Shown here piece by piece: positions 56,401 to 64,000 of a stretch of 64,000 nucleotides of DNA. Position 1 is the stretch's first letter, and each line of letters starts with the position of its first letter. Below the pieces are notes generated by a model. That model was not told where the DNA came from. It saw only the letters and a list, made by a program, of their open reading frames with translations, and did no database searches. The stretch comes from Pyrrhosoma nymphula (Eukaryota; Arthropoda; Insecta; Odonata; Coenagrionidae). The stretch is from positions 80,438,576-80,502,575 of the forward strand of contig OY754329.1 in the NCBI GenBank assembly GCA_963573305.1, in the 5' to 3' direction. The translations under genes were made by a program, and so were the position numbers.

Positions 56401-59400
56401 TGGATAGATTAACTATATTGAGTGTGCATGTACTGCAGTATGGAAGGTCGTAGAAGAAACATAGGGATTTAGCTTCTGTATAAGTTAATGAATCACTTGT
56501 TTGATTCCCCTGAACTGTTAATAGACATGCATCGCCATTTATGTTCCAGCACGTCATGCTAGAAACAAATATACTTTTTACAATACGTTTCATTTCCGAA
56601 AATATACGTTCAATAAACCTATATGTATGTCTATGAGGGATGCAAATGAAACTGATTTGCATTTTTTCCATTCATCACTGCAAGCACTAAAAATGCAAAT
56701 TAGCAAAAGTTTGTTATATTTATGCATACATATTTTTTCCTTTGTCCAGTATTCATTGTGATATTTACCTACTAGGAGAGGGCGCCCGTTGAAATTAAAC
56801 GGGAAGAAGAAAAACTTTTTCATAGAAAATGTTTCATAGAATTAAAAAAATCCCCAGGACATGACGTGAACAATGCATGTACCAACCATTATGGAATCCA
56901 TAACCACCAATGGAAAAGTTGGGGTGAAAAATACCCCCATAAAAATCTCATTTTAATTTTTATATTGATCATATAACTTAAGTCGTAAAGGCCTAACGCA
57001 TAAATTACCTTTAGAAACCTATGCTGCGGTTGTTAAGGAAATTAAAATATTTATATTGTTGAAATACTAGAGAAATCGACTATTTTGGAGCCAAGAACAC
57101 AATTTTGGCAAAGTAAAGTGCGAAGGAAAATCGATTGCAATGATAATTAACTGATTTTTTAGCCACCAGACAGTGAAAATGTCAACCTTATATCTATAGC
57201 TCAAATAATTAAAAAAAGCAAAAAGACCTGAACTGAGTTCAATGTTTTTTCTAATGGGGCTAAACTTAAAAAAATTAGGTGCAAAAGCAACTCCTTTAAA
57301 TGGCTGTTTGCTGTTTTTCCTATATTTTGACCGGTTTTGAATTTTTTCAGCTTTCCAATAATATAAATTTCACTCCTATATCGAAGGTGCAAGTAATCTG
57401 AAAAAGCAAAATAAGAAACCCCTGCACCGATTAATTACTTTTCTTATGGGGCTATAAGTTAACAGTATGAGGTAAAAAAACCTTTAAATTCTTGCTTGGG
57501 GTTTTTACCATTTTTTCCGTCCATTTTAGTTCACAGCTTTCATTCCTGCTTAATTTTAGCTTCCTAGATCTTCTGGAAGCCCCTTAAATAGGTTTCGTTC
57601 CAAGCGTCCCTAGCAGCGTTACCTATTTTAATTACCTAGTTATGTTACGGATATAACTAGGTAATCATATATAAAGTGTGATGATGAGTTCTCATTCTTG
57701 AGGTCCAATTATTCAAGCAATTATTACTATGGTTTGTCTCTCGGCATTAGCTTACTTATTTTTGGTATTTATGGTATGTGGATTTTTTGTTTGATTTTTA
57801 TTTTCTTTCTGTCTTTTTATTCTTTATTTAGCCATTACTGTTACTGTTTGCAACTTATATCATGAACTTCTGTGTACTTTTGTGTCGTAATTATCTTTAT
57901 ATCCGTTGTGATTGGGCTTTGACTCGTGGATCACTTACATGTAATAGAAATAATAATTACAATAACATTGTCTGAACTAATTTTAGAAAATTGCTGGCGT
58001 TTACAACTTTACACGATTTTTTTCTTTAGCTCGGCATAGGCCTTGCCTCCGTTTAAACCCGCCTATCCTCTTTCTCCCCCTTCTCCACTAACCCTCTACC
58101 ATCCATTATATCACGGCCATCAGCATCGGATTGAGTTCAGCGGGAGGATGACAAGAGGTCTCTCCTGGATTGGAACCCAGGACCTCCAGTTGAAAGCTAA
58201 ATTCTAAAAAAACTCGATCATATGAATGTCAAATATTTCAATATTGTAAAGAAAATAATACTGTATTTTCATTCAAATTAAAGGGAGAACATTTACAGAA
58301 ATGCCTTAATTTTACTTTCGAGGGGCAGCAGATACTTTTCCACTAGCCCTGATTGAATTTATGACCTGAAGGAAACCAGCGGTATCAACTGTTTTAAAAT
58401 AATTGAAATTCACTTTATTAACTTGAAAAGAGGAAATTACGACGGTAAGAGAATGCGATTTGATTTATACAAGATCTTATCTTGTCAGACGCTGCAGTGA
58501 CCATTTGTTACGATTAATGTTGATGCCTTTACTATTATTTTATTTTAGAGTTTCTGGAGGTGTATCATTTAGGTAAAAGCTAACTCCTAACTGACAACGA
58601 CACTGTTCTCTCTTCTCAATATGATTTTAGCTTGCTCTATTGCAGTACAAAAGCTATATTTCCATGTTTTCCTCGGCATACCTACTATTGTCATCCACTA
58701 TGTCTATTCTATTCTCGTCTTCTATCTACTCTCCAGTCACTTCTCTTTTACTATCCTGTCTTATTTCCTTGCTCCTCTCAGACTCTTCGAATTTTTATTT
58801 TGATTTTATAAGCACATTTACTTCTCCATCCTCCACCTGTTGCATTATTATTAATGCTTCGTTCTGCTTTTGCTGACCTCGTAATTATTGGTCTTATTTG
58901 TCTTTATGAATTCTTACCATTGAGTCTTATCTTAAATGCATATAAATTCACCAGCTACAAGTTAAACAGTCAGTCATTCAATTTGTTCCATCCATCCGCC
59001 CTTTTGTTTCCAAATCAAGCCTTCCACTACTTGTCACTGTTGTACCTCAATAATTAAATTTCATTACTTGCCATTTTTAATCTTATTACTCCTATACTTA
59101 TTATAATTCTAGTTTTGATCTTAGTGGGCATGGAAATATTGTCAAACTCTTTGTTTATTTCGGAAGACATTCCGAGCCCTAGCTTTTTGTAAGATTAACA
59201 TAGCTGGGACAAAGTTTTTGAGATTGTCTTCACATACGTTATAAATACTGCGCTATCCGTAAATTGTGTGATATTGATACCTACTGTGTGATATTGATAC
59301 CTGCCCGCTCGGTATTCATTCATGTTTTATTGCTGTTACTATTTAATTTATCTTTACATTGAACGGTGGTTTCATAAAATGAAGACAATATAATAAGGGA

Positions 59401-59480
59401 AAATATAGAAGCAAAATGTAATTAAATTTCATTACTTGTTCTAGTTTCAAAAAAGGAAAAGCTTAGTGTTTTTCTCACTG
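53470..59480. other. Long AT-rich intergenic stretch, little recognised
   Basis: No gene was recognised. CTCTCCTGGATTGGAACCCA (about 58161) and CCTGGTTTTGAATCCAAGAT (about 53884) resemble tRNA B-box/T-arm sequence and may be SINE remnants. C-runs with GAAGCGACGCCCGGGGC lie at about 54047-54130. A 13-bp palindrome lies at 57631-57665 and a 19-20 bp tandem duplication (GTGTGATATTGATACCT) at about 59265-59303. Confidence 0.5.
57631..57665. repeat. Perfect 13-bp hairpin
   Basis: ATTACCTAGTTAT (57631-57643) and ATAACTAGGTAAT (57653-57665) flank a 9-nt loop, GTTACGGAT. A related half, GTTACCTATTTTAATTACCT, lies just to the left. No T-run follows on either strand. Confidence 0.85.
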
Positions 59481-59484
59481 ATAA

Positions 59485-59715
59485 ATTATAAAAAATAAAA
59501 GAAATACATCAAATAAGTGTGGAAATATCTAACCTTTTATGTGAAATAAAAGAAATATAATAAATCAGAGCAGAAATAACTAAGAATTTATAGAAAACAA
59601 AATAAAAAATGGTTCACGTGGAAAATAGTAATTTTACAAAAAAATAAACAATTTTAAAAACTCAGTGCGGAAAGTATTAGCATTTATAAAAATAAAAGAA
59701 ATATAATGCAGCAAA
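59485..59715. repeat. A-rich diverged tandem repeat
   Basis: AAATAAAAGAAATA(T/C)A recurs at about 59490, 59545 and 59690. The first two are followed by A/GTG-GGAAATA or GAGCAGAAATAACTAA and TTTAT motifs. Unit spacing is irregular. Looks like an old A-rich minisatellite. Confidence 0.55.
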
Positions 59716-59799
59716 TTTTAAATGAATGAACTATTTTCTCATATCATGGTGCGTTTACACGAATTTAAGCCTTCTTTAGTCCTTCATATGTTTGGCCCT

Positions 59800-60920
59800 G
59801 ATGTAGACCACACGACCTCCCCGGGCCGAGACTTGGCGCCACGATCCGAAATCTCCCGCCGCGCCGTGCGCTCCACCCCCGGACGCAAAATGGACGCCCG
59901 GATCACCGCGCACATCCTCGCGCCCTCGGCGGAATCATATCGACATACCGCGGGCGGAGGGGAGGGGAAAGCGGCGGCGGGGAGGGAGGGGAGAGGGGGA
60001 GAGAAGAGTGAGGGAGGGGGGCAAGAAGACTCCCCCCCCCGTGCCCCACCAAAACCCCTGACCCCCTCCCAACCACCTTTTCCCCCCTCCCTCCACCGCA
60101 CAGCTTCCCAAACGCCCCTCAGAGGGGAGGGAGGGAAAGATCGAGGGAAACAAGGGAGCAAGGACGTAAACCCGAATAAAGCACGAATAGTGTCCTCCCC
60201 CAGTTTTCAGCGGCCGGTCACGCACCGTGAGGCATGCGGCATCTGACGCAGACCGGAATGTCGAGAATGTAGCAAGAGAAATTTCGCACACACAAAAAAA
60301 ATTGGGAATGGAAAAAAATCAGGGATAATTTTATGTACTTAGAAAAAGGTACAGTTAAGTAGGAGGATAAACTTTTTGATCGGAAGATAAAGACCGTGTA
60401 GAGTTGAGAAGATATACATCTCGGGATCTTTACGTACATCTATCTATCTCCTTGCCCCGCCAGATCCTGGTCCATGCGTTCACACGGCATGGGCCGCAAG
60501 CAGGGAGGAGATCAGAGAAGAAGCATAGGAGGAGAGAGGAGGAAAAGAGGAGGGATGAGGAGTAGCCCGTTGCGGCAGAGAGGGAGACGAGAGAGGAGGA
60601 GAGGGAGGTCGGATGGGAGGGAAGGGGGAGGGGAGGAGGTCGAAGAGAGAGGAGGGGGGGAGAGAGAGCGCCCCCTGTGCTTGTTCCACCGCGCAGGACG
60701 GCTCGGAACGGCCCGTCCGCCCGCCAGCTCCAGAGTGGTGGATAGACCGGGTGTGAAGGAGGAGAGCGGAGATATAGGTTGGAGTCCTCTGCTGGCCGCT
60801 GGTTAGGAGGGAGAGTGTGGGACCGACGGCAGGACGGAACCAGCCTCCCCTCCCCCCCCCAAGGGCCAAGGGACATCATGCCGTGATGGCAAGAGAGGTA
60901 CGGTGATAATACCACACTCG
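59800..60920. promoter_or_regulatory. CpG-rich, purine-skewed domain; possible promoter
   Basis: Abrupt change from AT-rich DNA to GC-rich sequence with many CpGs (for example CGCCGCGCCGTGCGCTCC, GATCACCGCGCACATCCTCG). Long purine-rich stretches on the plus strand follow at 59950-60030 and about 60505-60670 (AGAGAGGAGGAGAGGGAGG-like). Overlapping frames up to 174 codons are rich in P, G, R and S with no domain, and are attributed to composition. It could be the promoter and 5'UTR of a gene running beyond 64 kb. Confidence 0.4.
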
Positions 60921-61852
60921 ACTAAAAAAAACAACCTTTGGCGTGTGTGTTTTTTGAGTGCAGGAGAGATAGGGGGCACAAGGAGAGGACACCCCCCCCA
61001 CTCCCCGTCGACCGAAACACCCACCCTGTTGGACCACCCCTCACCCACATCCACATAACAAGCGTACAAACATGCAGACATACATACAGTTCATTTAACA
61101 CACCACATATACCCACCCGTACGACATGTCCTGTTTATCTCTTCCTCAAAGCTTTTCCATCCATAACTTCCCTTTGTAATAGGGGAACTCCTAAACCTGT
61201 GAACCCTTAGAATATTTTTTTTAAATTCTCTTCGACTTCCCCTTTTCCAAGAGTAGGACCCATCTAAATTCTCCCTTCTCCCACACAGCTCTCCTTTCTT
61301 CTGGATCCCCCCACCCCGGTGTTGGTGCAAGGACGAGAGTGTGTATGTGTGAGAGAATATACAGGAGAAAGAGGAAAGCCTTCAAAAAATCAACCCAAGT
61401 GTGTGGGGATTATTATTCCATGGAGTAGCTGCGGTGGCCGTTGAAGACCGACCCCAACTTCAGCCGTCAAACCATCATCAACCACCAGGGCAACCAGGCA
61501 GCAAGCGAAGCAGGGAGTTGGTGTGCACGCGTTCGGAAGCTGGGAAGAGTTTCCCTCCTATGGTTCATCTCTCACATACTTTCTCGCTCTCCTTCACCTA
61601 CCAGCTCCTATTTATTCATCTCCACCGCAGATCCCACCCTAATCGCATCCCTCCTCCATCCACACATTCCAAACTCTCCCAAGTGCCCTCCCTCCCCGCT
61701 ACACTGTCTAATCTGGACCACCACGATTACACTTGGGGCCGAGCTACTGGGGGACACACCAAATTCATGCACAAAAGAGAAATCACAAAAGAAGGACACG
61801 TAAAACACACACACATGCACACGTATATGATGCGGTTATCTCTCCCGCTCAA

Positions 61853-61946
61853 GGTGAGAAGGGAACTCCCATACATCTTCATTAAGTGCATGGTTTTATC
61901 ATTTTAAATTCCACTCATTGGAAGTGTTCCCCTTCTTTTCCTTAGG
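61853..61946 (+). other. Possible small intron (signals only)
   Basis: CTCAAG|GTGAGAAG at 61852/61853 is a good donor. CTTCTTTTCCTTAG at about 61933-61946 is a strong pyrimidine-tract acceptor followed by GACCACAG. A 94-nt intron on the plus strand would result. No flanking protein supports it. Confidence 0.25.
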
Positions 61947-62227
61947 ACCACAGTGCACACAGACACTCATAAACATATCTACACTCAGAAAAAAGACGTG
62001 GCTTGGATTTTTACTCATCTACATCTGTAAACGCATGTTTTATTGGTGAAGTAACCGTTACGTGTACTGTGGATGCTGGCGTGTACGACGACTTCGATCG
62101 TGTTGACCAGTGAGGAGGAAGATGTCTACTTCTTCCGGGCCGAAGGAGAGTGCTTAAGAAATGGGACCATCTTCACGCCGATGGAAGATTAGGAGCCATT
62201 AGGAGAGGGATATCTTTCGAGGAGGAA

Positions 62228-62275
62228 GGGAGACAGAGAGAGAGAGAGAGATAGAGGAGGGGGAGAGAGGACTTT
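62228..62275. repeat. GA microsatellite
   Basis: Imperfect (GA)n with about nine uninterrupted units at 62235-62250, then GATAGAGGAGGGGGAGAGAGG. Purine-only over nearly 50 nt. Confidence 0.85.
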
Positions 62276-64000
62276 CGTCTTCAAAAAGTGCTGGTTTTCT
62301 CGATGCATCACCGATGAATCTGGTGCGTGTGTGAACTTGTGTTACAGTGTGTTTCCCCTTTCCGCCCAGTTTTCCTTTGAGCCTATCACCCAAATGTCCT
62401 AGATCACTGTCCTGTGCATGTTAAAAAACAGGTCACTGAACAATGCCATCAAACAGCATCACGCAGATGTGTTTCTATTTGTACACTTTCTGACACGCGT
62501 TGCATCCTTCACTCACCGAGGCAATTTGCTTAGTTTTCCTTTTGATTCATTATATTCCACGTACATCACAAAGAAACCTATGACGAGTGCCAATACCTCC
62601 TCGCTGATGGTGACCTAATATCTACAGCCACTCCTAAATACCCACCGATAAATAGTGTTTTCCCTAAATTTTTCTTTCCTCCATTATGCCACTAAAGCCT
62701 TCCTCATGTCCCATTACATTTCCATCTTATTCCATATTCCTTACATCACCTTTCTCCTGCCGACCCCTTTTCCAGTAATGATCGACTGCCTTTGATATGG
62801 AGCTCTAACCCGGTCCAGTGGACCACATATCGACCTTAAAAAGATCGCATCAGCATTTAAGAATAAGCGGCATTAAGTAGTATCGAGAAAAATGCCATCG
62901 TTTCACATCTTGATACCAACACATTAGTGTGATATAAAAAAAGCATTAAAATCATAAAGCACCCGCCCTTGAGTAAGGAAACACTCATTGTCTCAACTCC
63001 GATATCCCGAACTTCGGGATATCAGATCACAACTCGCCGTGAGCCCATCCCGCGTAATATGCCCGCAGCCGCATTATAAACCTGGACCAAATAATTCGGA
63101 TCACTCGCCTTATACCCACCCCACTGGCTGCCCTATCTCCCCACCCAACCAGTTTCCCGCCCCTCCTCCGACCCCCGTCGCCACCTTCCCTCTCCTCACC
63201 CACCCACCCTTCTCCAACTCATGGATTACCGGAGCGAAAGGGAAATCTTCTTGCAAGGTGGAAGCAGTTACAGAAGATTTATTTCTCATTATTTTGTTAC
63301 TTGATTTTGAATTTTTCTTGTGACAAAAATGTCAGTTTATCATTTTTTTTATTTCCACCTGAAACCTCAAAAACCAAAGCTTAAGGCTTGACTCCACGAG
63401 AGGGAGGAACAAAAGGAATACGCCGAGTGATTTTTTATGAAGGTTTTTGTTTCTTCATTATTTTGTTAATGATCTAATGTCTCGTACTATGTTTCCCTAT
63501 ATTTCATTCTCCATCAATGCGTGCTCGTGTAACATTCCCGTGAATGTGTGTTCACGTGAGTTCGTGCGTTTATGTGAGATTTCGTACTGTTTTTCTCGCG
63601 GGAATTTTCTTTAAGATGTTAAAATAGATTTGCGAGTGGATGAAAACGTATTTCTACCCTGCGTGTGAGTTTACCCTGGGCTCCCAGACTGTTTTTGCTA
63701 AACTTAGTTTGCTCCCGATTCCCGGTGAACGGTTGATTCAAGCCGTAGGGTGAGGAGGATCTTTTGGAGGGGATATAAAGGTCGACGAAAACACACACAA
63801 ATAAATATATTTCGGTTCACCTCCCCTCCTCCGTATCCCTCATGCATTCTACTCTAACAACCTTAGCCCACTAGAAAAAATACCAACCTACTTACTGCCC
63901 CTCCCACATCCCTCCCCTCACCCCCGATTCCATGCGGTGGCGTTTGCCCGACGTTGCTGCCTAGCCGGCTAGAGTCGACTTGGCCCGGTTGTTCCATTTT

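Larger units (their letters stand above)
60921..64000. other. C-rich and mixed DNA, no gene assigned
   Basis: Long C/A-rich plus-strand stretches (about 61000-61120, 61500-61720 and 63100-63220), CA-rich simple sequence (about 61800-61830) and a TATA-like GGATATAAAGGTCGAC at about 63770. Frames up to 168 codons lack recognisable domains. It may be untranslated or promoter-proximal sequence of a neighbouring gene. Confidence 0.4.

Noticed and set aside
56131..56412. 93-codon plus-strand frame
   Set aside because: No recognisable domain or splice context, and no support beyond being open.
58120..58200. Possible minus-strand tRNA from the GGATTGGAACCCAGGACC motif
   Set aside because: T-arm-like sequence only, with no complete cloverleaf. 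At most a SINE remnant.
59722..60246. 174-codon plus-strand frame and overlapping 118-125-codon minus-strand frames
   Set aside because: All arise in one CpG/purine-rich stretch. Residues are mainly P, G, R and S with no motif, and several frames are open simultaneously.
60430..60915. 161-codon minus-strand frame rich in S, P and L
   Set aside because: Reads through the polypyrimidine complement of the purine tract. Low complexity with no recognisable protein.

Overview
This window reads as arthropod nuclear DNA, most likely from an insect with a large, repeat-rich genome. It is AT-rich and its genes carry multi-kilobase introns. Most recognisable protein fragments are decayed transposases or reverse transcriptases typical of arthropods. 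The species cannot be named from the sequence alone.

There is one convincing host gene: mitofusin (Marf in Drosophila), the dynamin-like GTPase that fuses mitochondrial outer membranes. It lies on the minus strand from about 32.1 kb down to 8.05 kb. Nine coding exons join in frame, with consensus donors and acceptors, to give about 501 residues: the N-terminus, the complete GTPase domain and the start of the helical stalk. The C-terminal part (rest of HR1, membrane anchor, HR2) was not found. It probably lies beyond the left edge, so the last intron seen would be longer than 8 kb. Two noncoding upstream exons and a promoter region are proposed at 31.7-32.5 kb.

Left region (1-8.1 kb): a Tigger/pogo-like DNA transposon with TA-flanked inverted ends, then four head-to-tail 280-bp copies of a block that includes the last 28 nt of a mitofusin exon plus its splice donor. 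Introns (8.3-30.4 kb): decayed Tc1, mariner-like and pogo/jerky-like elements, several MITE-like elements, a long hairpin, a foldback repeat and a diverged tandem array.

Right of mitofusin (32.5-38.7 kb): no host gene recognised. There is a cluster of near-perfect snapback palindromes, a mariner remnant and a pyrimidine-rich tandem array. From 38.7 to 46.8 kb is a nested retroelement block. An old minus-strand LINE is split into two pieces, and the intervening DNA carries a near full-length 3.3-kb RTE-type LINE in the opposite orientation, with a 15-bp target duplication. A piggyBac remnant (48-49.2 kb), a multi-layer repeat (50 kb), a LINE 3' end (51.1-51.6 kb) and a small MITE (53.2 kb) follow. 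From 53.5 to 59.5 kb little is recognisable.

The last 4 kb changes character: GC- and CpG-rich with long purine-rich tracts. This could be the promoter or first-exon region of a gene continuing to the right, but no protein could be assigned. No tRNA, rRNA, CRISPR or bacterial-type feature was seen. The most unusual observation is the splice-donor-carrying tandem array inside mitofusin.
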